In this document: piece by piece, positions 23,387 through 36,500 of the stretch
Layout: each line of letters begins with the position of its first letter
Position numbering within the stretch: position 1 is the stretch's first letter
Assembly: GCF_902150065.1 (NCBI RefSeq)
Contig: NC_043998.1
Location: 3,225,001 to 3,289,000, forward strand
Length of the DNA stretch: 64,000 nt
Reading direction: 5' to 3'
Source: Myripristis murdjan
Taxonomy: Eukaryota > Chordata > Actinopteri > Holocentriformes > Holocentridae
Notes under the pieces: model-generated
Database searches by the model: none
Told to the model about the DNA's origin: nothing
Seen by the model: only the letters and a program-made list of their open reading frames with translations
Translations under genes and position numbers: made by a program

Positions 23387-24425
23387 ACATTCATCTGCCT
23401 CCCTCGCCACGTTGGGCCACCGGGTTCCCACTCCAACAAAATACTGGAAATGATGATCACTAATCAGTAAAAACGCTGTGTTGCTTTTAAAAAAATATGC
23501 TGAAATTGTGAATCTGTTTAAGATGGGAACCCCTGCATCTGCTCACCTTGACGCGTGGTGTCGTGGATGTGCAGATTCTGGATAGACGGAGGGATAGATG
23601 CGTAAAGATCAGCTTAAATTCCTATGGAATTGTCCTCGCTCCTGTCCCCTCTTTGTACTACAGTCTGTTTTTTAAAAAAATGGCATCGTTTCAAATGACA
23701 CCCTGTTGGCCATGTTTTGCACTTCCTACGCCCAAGGCCTTACGGTTTGCTTTTCAGTGCGTGCATTACATAGAGAACGGCTTGTATTTGAGAGATGTCC
23801 AGTGAAATGTTTTGTCAGGTGGCCCTGTCTGTGCTGCATTGAAGTCTTAAATCAAGTGTACCTGGCGGTGAAGATTTTGCATCGGCCAGTGTTAGATCTG
23901 GCAGTCTGAGCATGTGCTGTAAAGGCTGTGTGAATGTCAAGTTCACATGTGCGTCTTCCTTCTTCCTGGTCTTACATCAGCTGAACCAGTGAAATCTCAC
24001 AGCATGCTGAAGGCCGCACTACCTTTACTCCTGCAGAAACTCGACCAGCTGTACCCAGAATCCCCTGAGCCTCTCAACAATAAGGACCAAGTGTTGATGT
24101 TGAACCAGCTGTCCTAAGTCTGCAGCGGCTTTCTTCTTCCTCCTCCTGTCATCTGCAGTGGTTATTCTGGAGTGATGAAATGTAACTGGCAGATTATTAC
24201 AAGCGCTCTGTCCGTGTGCAGGTGAAGCACGGGGACATGGAGCAGACCACTTGTGACTTTTGAAACGCAACTTACTTTCTGCTGCTTCACTTCAGCTGTG
24301 GAGTTGTTTTCTTGTTAAAAAAAAAAAAAAAAAGCTGCCTTGGCAGTCTGCTGCACTCGTTTTTGTAAGGCTTTGCTCATGCTCAAGAGATGTTAACCTA
24401 AATAAATGGCTACACACTGCAAGCA
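23387..24425 (+). other. lrrc59: lrrc59 3' UTR
   Basis: The sequence after the stop has no further exon. An AATAAA at 24401-24406 is the best polyadenylation signal, giving a 3' UTR of about 1 kb. Poly-A runs at 24318-24333 and poly-T at 24471-24481 flank the site. Confidence 0.55.
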
Positions 24426-25500
24426 TGATTGGTAATTGTGTGATTATGTGAAAGCAGGAGAATAATGGTCTTTTTTTTTTTTGTTGGTCTTTTTGACGCA
24501 CGCTGTCAACTGGTAAAATATTGAGACTTCTTTAATCAGGGACCCAAAGTGGATTAATGCACGCCAGATGAATCAACTGTTAAAATGCGTATTTACTTAT
24601 GTACTACCACCACTTATAATAATAATACTTAAGATTTAAGACACTAGGTAGTTCTGAGATGGTTCAACATGTAAAAGATCAGATTTTTAAAGGTGCTGAA
24701 TATTTTGGACAGCTACATGATGCGCTATTATGTTTGGTTTTTCATTACTGCTGCTTATTTGTAATGAGGAAGACTCAAAAAGTATTCAGCATATTTCTAA
24801 TTTCATTCCAATTTCACTTTTCGTCCACTCTGATATTACCGACTGCTGTAAGAAGGCTTTAACAGAAAGCCAAGAATGCAGAGTTTAGCACTTGATATAT
24901 ATATTTTTTTATTTTTATTGAAAGACACTGCAATATGGAATATGGACAGTCATACACTGCATTGACAGTTAACATAGCAAGAAACCAGGTAATGTTAATT
25001 TGTCAATATCAGGAAAAAACCTCACACTGCAACCTCTGAATACAATTTTTTTAAAAAAATAATGAAACCACATCCAGCGTTCATGTTTGTCCATCGCTGT
25101 TCTTACTTCCTGTAAAAATAGACAATGAGCCAGAAACATTGATAATAATTTCTATGAAATTGTAAATGTTCATCCAGAAGCAGAGCAGAGGCAGTGTTCA
25201 ACAAGGACCACTAGATGGAGAAACACTCACCTTTTTCACATCAAAACCTCTTAGGACGTCCCACAAACATGTTTTGTCCAAGTATATTTCAACACAACTT
25301 TAGAAAATGAGGTGCTATAACATCACTTTATACGTTTTTACAGGTTTTATTTATTTATTTATTTATTTATTTTTTAATTTCTCCATTATCCAAGCTTTTC
25401 AGAGCAGTTTTGACTAACCCCTGTGTGACTTGCATTTTCTGCAGATTTTCACAAAATAATAACAAAGATGTAAGACAGTGTAATAGTCATATAAATGTGC
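24426..25500. other. intergenic gap between convergent lrrc59 and sgca, including sgca 3' UTR
   Basis: The sequence is AT-rich, with (ATTT)n at about 25346-25373. On the - strand several AATAAA words (complements of TTTATT near 25346-25370 and 24908-24913) could end the sgca mRNA. No coding frame is credible. Confidence 0.4.
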
Positions 25501-28500
25501 TTACTGCTGGGGCATGATGAGAGGGATGCTGTCAGAGTGCAGAGGGGGAGCACTCTGCCCAGTGCGGGCGTCGAACATGGGAAAAGTGGACATGGGTGGG
25601 CGTACACCACGGCATCCAGCCATACTCCTCAGCTCCTCGGTGTCCCCATGAATGGTGTGGTGGTGGTACAGCTGAATTCTGCAGAGAGGGTGACACAACA
25701 CGCTATGCTTTTCTAAAGCAATGTGACTTTCCACTCGAGCCCAGTTAGATTTTTAGTATGATCACGGTGAGAATCCAAGACTGAGATTCTGTTGAGGTAT
25801 TAGTGCTTCTTATCAATTAAAAAAATAAACATTCATGCTCCACAGAGGATGAACCCTGTCAATTTTAGTGACATCATTACATTTCCTTTAGCACCACCCT
25901 CAGGCCAAATTGTCAACTTTGCACACTTTACACATAATATTTGCCAAATTATTTGCTGAACATGCTCACACTTCTCGGGAATGAAGCGTATCAGTTTTAT
26001 AGTCTCACCATCACTGTTCCTTTAGGCCAAAATGTAAAATATAATATCTCACAATCTGTTGGACAGCACGTTCATGCTCCTCACAGAATCAACCCTATTA
26101 ATTCTGGTGACCCAAAGACCTTTTCTCTCTCAGCCAAAATGTCAAATTTGATATCTCAGAATCTATTAAGTGGATTGACGTGTATTTTTGATGAGCACAA
26201 TTTTGCTCCCCTGAGGATGAACCGTCTCGGTTTTGGTGATCTCATGAACTTTCGTGTAAAAATGTACAGATCCAAATCTCCCTTTACTTACATTCCTCAG
26301 ACATGCATTAAGCCAGTAGGGCACTGGTGGCCGAGAGCCCGCACTTGTTTGATTATTTTATCACATGGTGAGAGAGGACTTCATGAAAAGATTTTAAGCA
26401 TATTGAAACTGTTAGTAATGCAAAATGTTTGTGTACAACTGACACATAGTAGGACAGTGAACAATCCGGGTGTATCCAAGTACTTACTGGTCTGTCTTGT
26501 CATTCCTTCGCGCACTACAAGTGAAGAATAAAACGTGTAAACAGCTGGCCGAAAGAAGCAATCACAATTTGTCAGGTTTAATGAAATTCATATAGTCTTT
26601 ATGGCAGATCAAGTTTTTATTCTTTTATGAATTAAAGTGGATACGTACACTCCCTCTCTTCGGCAGAACATGATGTAGGCCAGCAGAGCACACAGGATGA
26701 TGGCCAAGATCAGGGGCACAATCACTGTCACTATGTAGTCTGGGAAATAATCCCTGCTGGGGGGAGACTCAGGAGGATTGAATTCACCCCCGGCCTCCAA
26801 AATCCCCGGGCCCATGGTGGGTGGAGGTGGAGGCGGCGCTTGCCTTGACAGATCAAACTTCAGGGACAAGGAAATGAAATTGAATTTAACTGTGCTCAGA
26901 GTCATTTCAAGATGTATAGTCCCAGGTCCTCCACAAATGCCTGGACTTACCAGCTCAATCTTGCACCAGGTGATACAGTTGCTAGGTATGCTGCAGAAGT
27001 TGCACTCCCCTGGGATCCTGGTTTTGGCCCCTGCCTTGCACTGCTTTTGGTGCTCGGCTGTGAGCACCATCAAAAGACAATCCGAGAAATACTGCTCCGA
27101 GCCCACCTTCACATATACACTGAAACACATCACATTGTTACTATGGTACAGCTATTTGAAGATATATGCGTATATGAGGAATATAAGCAGCGAGGATAAT
27201 GTTGAAAAGTCTGGCTCAAGTGCAGCTGAAATAATGATCCAGGATTTTTAGACCGGCATGCAGATTGCATGAACGACTGGAGAAATGGCTAAAATGGTGG
27301 CCTCAAACTGTCAGCATATTGCATTTACCCCTCAAAGTGCCCTGCAAGAGGAAGGGGAACTCTTCCGCCACGGTCAAGGGCATTGGTAATATTGACAATT
27401 TCCAGTGCCTCTGTCTTCCACAGCCTCTGCAGGTCCTGCTTTATCTCATCCTGAACAGGAGAGGGCAGCACCCTCTCAATATCCCTCAGCTTGATGAAGA
27501 ACTCGGCTTGGAAGGGCAACCTCTTTTCTGTGGGACCCATGTGACAGACAGCAGCGATGTAAGACGTGCCACCATTTATTTGGCCATTACCACATGTCTT
27601 CATCTTTCATCTCTCAATCAATCCTCTATTATCACCACTACTACCCCTGCACCATGCATTTCTAACATCACTTAACTCGTACATACCTGCAACAGCATTT
27701 ATTATGAGTAACTGTCTGGTTGTTTCATAGCTTCTTTTGTTGATGGCATGAATCTGTCACAAAAAAAAGTTGAATTTATCATCTTTAATTATACTGTGTA
27801 ACAGAGCTGCCATGAAGTACCTATAAAACTTACAGGACCTTACAGGAAAAATACACCCTTTGAATACTCTTCCACTATTCAATTCATGCTGCTCAGTGCG
27901 CAGATCATGGTATTTTGTGTGAAATGTGTTATTTTGTGTGTAAAAGTGCTGTCACTGACTATCAACCTACCTTGTCTACTTCAGTTACCAATGCTGCACA
28001 TTTACCCAAAAGGCTTTTTTTTTTGGTTGTTTTAGGCTGGATTTTTCCTTAAACAGTCTTGAATCAGGCTTTTAACCCTGTGGGTGTGGATTATGACTTT
28101 GTTACCTCAATTATACTTTTGCCTGGGGCTGTTGGTGTGCCATATAGGAAGCCATTATCATAGGGGTGCCTTTGGGTGAAGCGGAGCCACTCTGGGAGGT
28201 CTGGGAAGTTCTGCAGGTTGCACTTAAAAACCATGGGGTCATCATACAATCGGCCGGCTTTAAGAGGGAGGAGCAGAGACATACACACACACAATATAAA
28301 ATGCACAATAGCTTTTTCTATGAATTTAGCTTGAGCTTGAATAATGGGTGAATTAAAGGCAACCGAGGATCTTACCATAGAGTTTTGACAAAGGTTCAAA
28401 GTCATTTTGGAAAGTCTCCCTCATCAGCTCATGTGTAAATAGCTTTCCCACCGGAATGGAAAATTTGATTTCTGCATCGGCCCCCAACACACTGACAGCA

Positions 28501-28811
28501 CAAACTGTAGAGGTGTAGCACATATAAGCACCAAAGGATTCAGCTGAATGACATGAGACACAAACTAAATGGGAAAAAAGACTACAACAGATTAGCTGTA
28601 ATGGTGTGAGACTGCACAGCTCCACTCTTAGACAGCTGACTACAGACTACAGAATAAAGTACTAGTATAATAGTATAAAAGATAATAGTAGTACAATAGT
28701 AAAAAAGGAGGAAACTTAAGCTCCTCAGCGTTGTCATGCTGCATGAAATAAAGTAAAATGTGGGTTAAACTCGCCTGTTAAAAAGAAGGTCCAGCTCCTG
28801 TTGCCTGCCAT
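25501..28811 (-). CDS. sgca: alpha-sarcoglycan
   Basis: Nine exons on the - strand, in coding order: 28811-28775, 28504-28376, 28257-28106, 27753-27687, 27527-27329, 27119-26951, 26857-26649, 26514-26488, 25678-25501 (388 aa; human 387). The start gives a clean signal peptide, MAGNRSWTFFLT then VCAVSVLGADA, cleaved near residue 23. The extracellular cadherin-like region has LPEWLRFTQRHPYDNGFLYG and ITNALDRGGRVPLPLAG, as in alpha-sarcoglycan, with Cys residues before a Pro-rich linker (259-264). The membrane segment is at about 292-315, followed by CRREG. The tail ends LYHHHTIHGDTEELR and PMFDARTG, matching human SGCA. The product is part of the muscle sarcoglycan complex bound to dystrophin. 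Intron 1 has a GC donor and exon 8 is only 27 nt. The fit to the human protein makes this call firm. Confidence 0.96.
25834..26245. repeat. degenerate tandem repeat, about 4 units of 112-129 bp, in sgca intron 8
   Basis: A block reading roughly TGCTCC..AGAGGATGAACC..T.T.A.TTTTGGTGAC recurs at 25834, 25962, 26074 and 26203. Between anchors lie matching words such as AGGCCAAAATGT, TTTCCTTTAG and ATATCTCACAATCTGTTGGA. Units are heavily diverged. Similar repeats are common in teleost genomes. Confidence 0.7.
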
Positions 28812-30300
28812 GTTGTTTTGGCCTGTGATTGACAGAGCCAAGCGGACAGGGCTTGGTCCCAGCTACAGACACTTCACTGCTATTTTTGCCCTTCTCACCT
28901 CATAACATCCGTAAGGGTGCTTGTCTGTCTGTGCATGGATTGGAGTGCTGTTAATTAAAGTCAAAAGCTGGGTATCATTTTTTTCTAATCATCATTAATG
29001 TTGAATTGATAGTTCATTAAACTTTATTTAATGGTTATCTTACTGCTAACAAACAATAAAGCTTCCCCATTTTGTTGGAATGGCCCACTGAATTCCCTGT
29101 AGACCTCACTTAACTGGCTGCAGAGATAAAGTGTAATGAGGGAAAGGGCGGATGACAGTTTAGGACACGTCAAAATCTCCAGTGTTTCATGTCACTCTTT
29201 CCTGTTTGTGAGAAATTCATGCGCTAGGCATAAATACAAAGTCAGCCACAAGCAGTACATTTTAGAAACCGAGAGTTAAAGCGTGGGTCATGCAAGTGCT
29301 CTTTTTTTTTCATAACGAAACACAAAATAACTCGTCTCATAATGATACTACAATGTTTCAGCAAGAGCAGAATGCAGGAAGCGACAATGTGGCCTACAAA
29401 TAACGGATGTATTATTGGCCAAAGAGGTTTGACGTGACTTGATTTGACCGGGTCCTATTGCCAGTCGTGTTCAGGCAGCCCACTCATGCCTGTTAGCACG
29501 GGGTCTCCCAGTTTCACCAAGAAACCGCAAACACACCCGCATCAGGACAGGGGCATCCATGCATTTAATCAGATTTTGTTCCAGGAAGGCTCAGAGGGAT
29601 TTTTTTTTTTTTTAGTTATGATTTTGGTGTGGATTTGCACTGCTACCTCAGTCACCCATATTCATGTAACTGTGCTGACATCTAGAAATAGGGCTACTGT
29701 GCTAGAGGACCTCTGCAATTCCTTCAGTGGCCCATCTTGAGACCCTGACCCCCACTTTGAGAACCCCTAGGCTAGTGTGCACTATATGCAGGACATAACC
29801 GTGCTGGTGCATGCCATAATAAACACGTTCGTTTGCATATTGTTTGTGGAAAACAAGACAACAATATATAAAAAAAAGTGTGTCAATTACCCAGCACTGC
29901 TATATCCAGACAAATTGTAACTAACTGTATAGCCTGTACAGCGACACAGTAATTAAGTTTCGCATAGAATCGCCCACAGAGCAGGCTATTATTCTCGATG
30001 AGGAGGGGAAGAAGAGAACTAGCACTATGACCCAGCTGGTCCCTCCTCCATGCAGCACACTGCCTGTAGGAGAGGAGGACCAGAAATCTGCAGTTCACAG
30101 AATGAAGAGATCAAAATGATGCTGCCTGTAAAAAGGGATTAATCGTAAGCAATCTGTTGTGTTAAATCCGTGGCTCATTACTTACTGTTCCAGTTTTGTG
30201 CGCTGATATTTTTTTTTTATGACTAGTGCAATTATCTCTGGTTTTGAAGGGTTAGGTTTGCATTGTTGTAATTGCAGGCGAGCTAATGACAGATGCATCG
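28812..30300. other. intergenic region between divergent sgca and ppp1r9b
   Basis: No gene is seen. It must contain the sgca promoter and probably distal ppp1r9b control sequence. A segment ending TTTGAGAACCCCTAG near 29757-29770 resembles a hAT-type terminal repeat, but its partner was not found. Confidence 0.4.
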
Positions 30301-30517
30301 TGCTCACTTTCTCCATTGCACTGGAGTAGAATTGCAGTGGATGCAAGCTGCCTATAAAACGATCTGTTGTTTTTGTTTCTCTCCATCTGCTCCTCTAGTC
30401 TGGGCGCCACCTCGCTTGGATCGACTGCTGTTGGATCACAGCGATTTGCACAGCCACCCGGGAGAAGAGAAAGGAGACATGCCGTCGCTGAGCATCCGTT
30501 GCGACGCTTGACTGACC

Positions 30518-33500
30518 ATGATGAAGACCGAATCCACATCCAAGAGCACCGGCTCTGGCTCTACGCTCAGGAGCCCATCACCGCACAGGAACGCGTACGA
30601 GGCGGGGATGCAGGCCCTGAAGCCCGTTAAAGACAATGCTGCCAATGGAGACTTGCAGGAGGGCCCTCGAGGGCGCAGGTACGGCTCTAACGTGCACCGT
30701 ATAAAAAACATGTTCCAGCAGATGCAAACCACATTGCCGGGCGACGCCGAGGGAGACGACAACGCCGGCAACGCCGACAAATCGGTGCGCCTCTCCCTCC
30801 CCAGAGCCGGCAGCTTAAACGAGAACGTGGACCACAGCGCGCTGCTGAAGCTGGGCTCCACGGTGTCGGAGCGCGTCAGCAAGTTCGACCCTAAAGCGGA
30901 GAATGGCCACCAGCGGGCCTCGTCGCCCAGCTACTCCAAGCTGCAGGAGACGCGCCGCATCTTTGAGCAGCAGCAGGAGAAGCAGCAAGAGAAGCTGGCC
31001 ACCACCAGAGTCTTGCTGAAGACGGACAAGGCCTCAGGCTTCCAGGATGGCAGGCTGGACGTGGTGGCTCGCTTCAACGGCAGCACAGAGTCTCTGGACA
31101 GCCTGGACACCAGCGAGGCCGTGTCGCCCACGGTCAGCCAGCTCAGCGCCGTGTTTGAACGGGCGGCGGAGCTCCGAAACAACCTTCACCGCCTCTCCTC
31201 CACCCCGCCGCTCCCCTCCCGGGGGGTCAGCGCCAAGGTGGGCGTGCTGAACTCCAAAATCATCACCAAGAGGGCGAGGGCCTTTCCTGCGGGCAGCCAG
31301 GAGGAGGACAGCCGCACTGTGAGGGACCAAGATGGGCCACCCCGGGGCCCCAGGGGGAAGGTGACCCCCTTCTCTGAAAGCCTGAATGGGGGCCAAAATG
31401 TGGACCAGAGTGGTCCAGCTGCTGAACTCTCCAGTACTGTAGTAGAACCAAAAGAGCAGAGGGAAAAGACTGTTTCAGATGCAGGTGTAGAGGCCAAAGC
31501 TGAAGTGAAACCTGAAGAGTGTTATGCCAACAAGGAGCCTAGCAGCACAGCTCTGCAAGGTGACATCCACGTCTCTCTGGAGAATGGGAACGCTGCTGCT
31601 GAGAGGGAGCACCAGAGCTTGCCAAAGGACATCGGCAGTGAGATAGGCAGGCAGGGAGGAGAGGTAGGAGATGCTAAGGATGTTGAGCAGGAGGAGGAGA
31701 GGACTCTAAAAGAGGACCAGTCGGGGCGTGAGTCTGTGGATATCAGTACCTACAGTGCAGTAGGGGAGGACTTTGGAGGAAGCCAGGTGGATGAGGAGGA
31801 GGAGGAGGAAGATGACCGTTATGAGCCTGAGTCCAGCTGCATAGAGATCGGTGGGCTGCCTGCGGAGGAGGACCCGCCCCCCTCCAGGAAGATCCGCTTC
31901 AGCACCGAGCCCATCAAGGTGAGAAAAACACAATTAAGCATTCTGCGCTATGGGCATGATCCCAACAATTGCACATGAAACACAGTGCTGATATTTCATT
32001 AACATTATGAGCATGCTCCCTTTCAGTTCACTCATGATTGCACCCCCTCAGAGGCTTAATTAATAAGGTAGAGGTGTTCATTTGAGTGATTGGTAATTAT
32101 TTCCAGATTTTGACGTGTGCTTGCTTTATTGGATTCAGTGTGTGTCTGTTTAAAGGGTGAAGAGGAAGGGTTGGGACAGCTGCACATGACCTCGAAGCGA
32201 ATCTGCTATGGTACAGTCATAAACAGTGCCCATGTCAGCTGTTTCCATCCAGCTCCCTCCATGCTACTGCTGATTTCACAATGATGCTGACTACATTTTG
32301 ATTTTACCCTGTTTCAGCATGGCTCCCTGCTCACTTCTAGCCTCCTTCCTCTACAGCAGAATGGTTTCTAGCCAGTTTGCTAATGGACGGGCGGTCCCGC
32401 TGTGCAGCTGACATAGCCCTGAAAGAGCTGCTGTGTAGATACTTATCTGAAATGCAGTGGGAGCTGCCTCTAAATAATTGTTAGGGGAGGAACAAAGACG
32501 GCCAGGGTAATTAGTCCTGTTTTCCTATTGTGAGAAGTGGGTACTCTTCCTTGGCCAATTAAAGGTCAGTGGGTAGTGTATGGGGTGCTGGGTGATATGC
32601 ATGGCCAGATGAGGAATGAAACTGTTGTTTATGTGGTGTTTGCAAGAGAGAGAGAGAGAGAGGAAGTGAGAAAATGATTGTGATATCCCTTCATGGGCCA
32701 GTGAAATGAGAGAAAGAGGAGAAGGAGGTAGAGTTGATTTAAAGTGTCTCTCAGTGTCTGGAGGGGGGGGTGGGGGGTTCGTGGAACAAGAAGGAGGGGT
32801 GTAATGATCTGGAGAAGAGCTTCAGATTCTCTGCAGCTCAGTCTCTCTGCTCCACTCTCGCTGCCTTGAGGTCTCGGGCACAGAGAGGCTCTGCCAAGTA
32901 AAGTGGGCCCTGCCGTCGTACATCACACGCAGTCTCGCATGCAGCAAGCCATCTAAGTGACTATGGGTCCCTGGCCCATATCATGACCAGTCAAGTTGAA
33001 AGTTACTCTCGCTCTCTCCTTGTGGCTTCACATTGGCCGGCAATGCATATTTTCTCAACCCTGATGCTTGCAGGAGAATTATTTCAGCCACATTAAATGT
33101 TGGTGCTTAAGGCTGGCCTGCATGCAATAGTAATCTACTGCCACAACACAAAGAAAACAGATTGTTTGCTCCTAGGGCTGGGTGATATATCTCTATATGT
33201 CTATATATTATCCCTCTCTCTTTATATGCATATGGCCATATCTATATTATATTAATATCTCATTGTAAGATGTGATATCATATGGGGTAATGTAGTGAAA
33301 AGTGTGAATGGATGCAATTTTATCAACTTTTGTTGTTTTGCTCCGCTTGCTTGGTCATCATCATATTCACATTATTAATGATAAATAATAAAATCTCTTG
33401 TGTGTAAATATCTTATTAAAGCACCAAAAGTCATCCCTACAGTATTGCCACAATATTGATATCAAGGTATTTGGTCAAAGGTCTTGCGATATTTGAATTT

Positions 33501-36500
33501 GTCCATATTGCCCAGCCCTAAATGCACTCTAAAAAAAAAAAAATTGATTATTTGCTGCATTATTTTAGATCAGAGTTGGAAATCAGGAGGAAGTAATTAA
33601 TATGTGTAGTAGGATAAAGAAGCCATAGCTTGGTTGTGACCCTGGTGGCCTGCAGGGATCCTCAGAGAATAACCTCCCGCTGAGCCCTTCACACTGTATC
33701 AGTGTATTCTCCTTTGTTATGGAGATGGATGGAGGATGGATGAGAGTAAAGTGGGGACCGAGGTCAGATGGGAGGGCCTCTTTATGTAGTTCAAATGTCA
33801 TGCTGCTGTACAGCCGCCAGCTCTTTAAGTCACACAGTGTCACTAGCTTTCTCTCCCAAACAGGAAGTGCCCGTGCCTGTCCATTTTTAGCGCATATTTT
33901 CCCCACTGTGTAACACATCTCGACTTTCGGCCACAATTAAGGCTTGTTGTGGCGATGGCGGTTGGAAGTCTGTGGCAAATGTATCTCTCTTTGCCTCTCT
34001 TTCACGTCAAACACCCCACCCCTTCTCTTTCTCTCTCTCCTCTGAAATTGGCACAAATAGCATCGCTGCTCCGAGTAGAGTTCACACTACCCGCTTTGTT
34101 TGCTCCTCCTCACACTCTCTTTCTCTCTCTCTCTCTCCTTTTCTTCTTTCTCTCTCTCTCTCTTTGTCACCAGTCTGCTGCTGTTAGTAAAAATAGCAGC
34201 ATTGTTATCGTCACAGACTTGCCTTGCTTTTTAGGGCCGCCTTCTTGTTAAACACAGGAAGCAGCCTCTCATCTCTTATTTATTTGTTTGACTTGTTTGT
34301 TTTGCCTTCATCCCCATATTACTCTCTTTATGCATCAGTATAGGCCACTGTGTTGCATGGCTTCACTCTTATTCTCCCGGCACATCACATGATTTGTTGT
34401 CGGATGAGAGATTTTCCCAAAAAGCGTCACATAGATCACATAAAATAATCCCCGCTGGATTTGCGAACCAGAAATAATCAGATTTTTTTTTTTATATATT
34501 CCAAAATCACCTGCCTCCCTCATCACCTGGCCTCCTCTTACACACTTTAATTCTCTCTCTCTCTCCCTCTCTCTCTCTCTCTCACCCTGTATCGTGGGTT
34601 TCTGCTGCCTACGCAACTCTTAAAACAACAGCGTTGCCAGCTCAGTCAAAGAACACCTATGATTTTCTCTTCCACCATATCATTAAGACAAACAAAGGCT
34701 GTTCTAATGTTGTAATAAAACAAGGCTATTAAATGCTGACAAACAGCACACAGTGTGGAAGGAGGGATTTCAGTTTTTAAGGATGCTGCCACATAACCTT
34801 TAGTGGTGCATGTTTACAGCTCGGGTCAGCCAGTGAGGGATTGCCCAGGGAGAGGTAATGCATCACCGCATGTCAAGGTATCCTGAAACTGTCTGTTACT
34901 TGAAGTCATATTTCATGCATTCACCACTAGGAGGAGGAGGAGGAGGAGGAGGAGGAGGAGGAGGGGCGTGGGGTGGGAGACCAGACAGATTATCAGCAAG
35001 GTCACTCTGCCCCACTTCTCAGTCCTGCAGTGGTGGTGGGTTGAAGCGTTTCCGTTGATGTGCCCACTCGCTCAGGTTACTGCGACAGGCTAGGTTACGT
35101 AACGTCTCACTCATAATGTCTGAGTGCTGCTGTTCTGTTGTCTAACCTGCCACTAAATAAAACACAGACACTACTTTCTGTGGACAATTGATGGCTTATT
35201 GACATCTTCCTTAGGTCGTGCTGCTTCTTTTGTTTCTGTGTCCCTCCGCACACTGAAGCACAGGGCTGGGCAATAATTCAATAATATCGTGTTATTGTGA
35301 TGACAAGGTGATTTTGGGATATTGTGGTTCACAGTTGTGCTGTGGAAACTCATGATAATGAGCAAAAATGTATTTCAAAACTGACAGAATTAGGGAGAAA
35401 GCATTTTAAGGAATGCTACTGATTTTTTTTTTTTTTTTTTACATAATGCCTGACATTACCATTCAGTTCAGTGGGATGTGATTATTTAACATTTGATTTT
35501 GAAGATGTTAGTCATATGATGTTATAAGTTGGTATCAAAAAACAAAATCGTCAAGCTCTACTCTACTGTTACTCAGCCCTCCATTGCTGACCTTATTCTC
35601 ATGCTGCTGTGAGCGTCCCCAGGGTCAGCGCCAAGCTTAAACGACTGCTGACCAAGGCTGGCCTGCCAAAATAGACAAGCTCTGGCCGTATGCAACCTTT
35701 ACTATGATGAAGCCACCATGTTCATTTTACTGGCTGGGCAACATCAGTGCAGGCCAGTGGCAGTAAGGGCCACGTACCAATTTTCTGCATAAGTGCTGCA
35801 TATTGCACATCTGGGATCTGGATTAACCCCCAATTTTAGGAGGATTTGGAAGCAATTACCTGCAACTTCTGGCCTGGTCCTGTTTAACCTGTGGTGGTTG
35901 GCAAAGTAATTAGTGATTTTGTCGCAAGGCTTTGTTCAGGGTGAAGCTACAGTTCTGGGGGCCTCTTCAGGTCTTTATATGACAGTTTGATTAAGCATCA
36001 CAAGCATTCTGACACTAATAGGCTATATCTCGGAATAGTGGGTTAATTGCAGCAGATATTGAGGACAGTGAGCCACTCAAAGACTGCTGCAGCAGTCATT
36101 TCACAGATCTCACATTATGCATGGTAATTGAGTTAATTCAGTAAAACACCACTGGCAAAAAAGGAGGAGAGCACTGAAACTGGAACAAACTTGCATGTCA
36201 GTTGAAATAATAGCAAGAACAGCATGGGCCATGAAAATGATGGAAAGTTGGGTGCTATGTGGAGAGACAATGTGGAAACACGCTATTTCTGTTGTGAGAA
36301 ACCAAAGGCACCACCTCCACACATCCCATTGGCCAAATCCAAAATTAGATCTGTGTTTTGGAGAGTGAAGAAGCAGAGGAACACGGCATCTGACAGGCTG
36401 CTGCGGGCAGTGGGGTGGGGGTTTGCAACTTGCTAGTTACCACACTGCCACCAGTGTGTTACCCAACCACATCCTCTCCACAGGGTCATCATGACGGCAC

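Noticed and set aside
25941-26531. 196 aa + frame in sgca intron 8
   Set aside because: It runs through the degenerate tandem repeat and over the antisense of microexon 8; not a gene.
28353-28625. Alternative sgca start at 28625 without intron 1
   Set aside because: Stays open, but lacks a good signal peptide and does not match the family N terminus; the spliced start at 28811 fits better.
30436-31497. Long - strand frames (up to 148 aa) opposite ppp1r9b exon 1
   Set aside because: Shadows of the GC-rich coding exon on the other strand; no domain, no splice context.
34858-35058. Poly-Gly frame
   Set aside because: Translation of the (GGA)n microsatellite.
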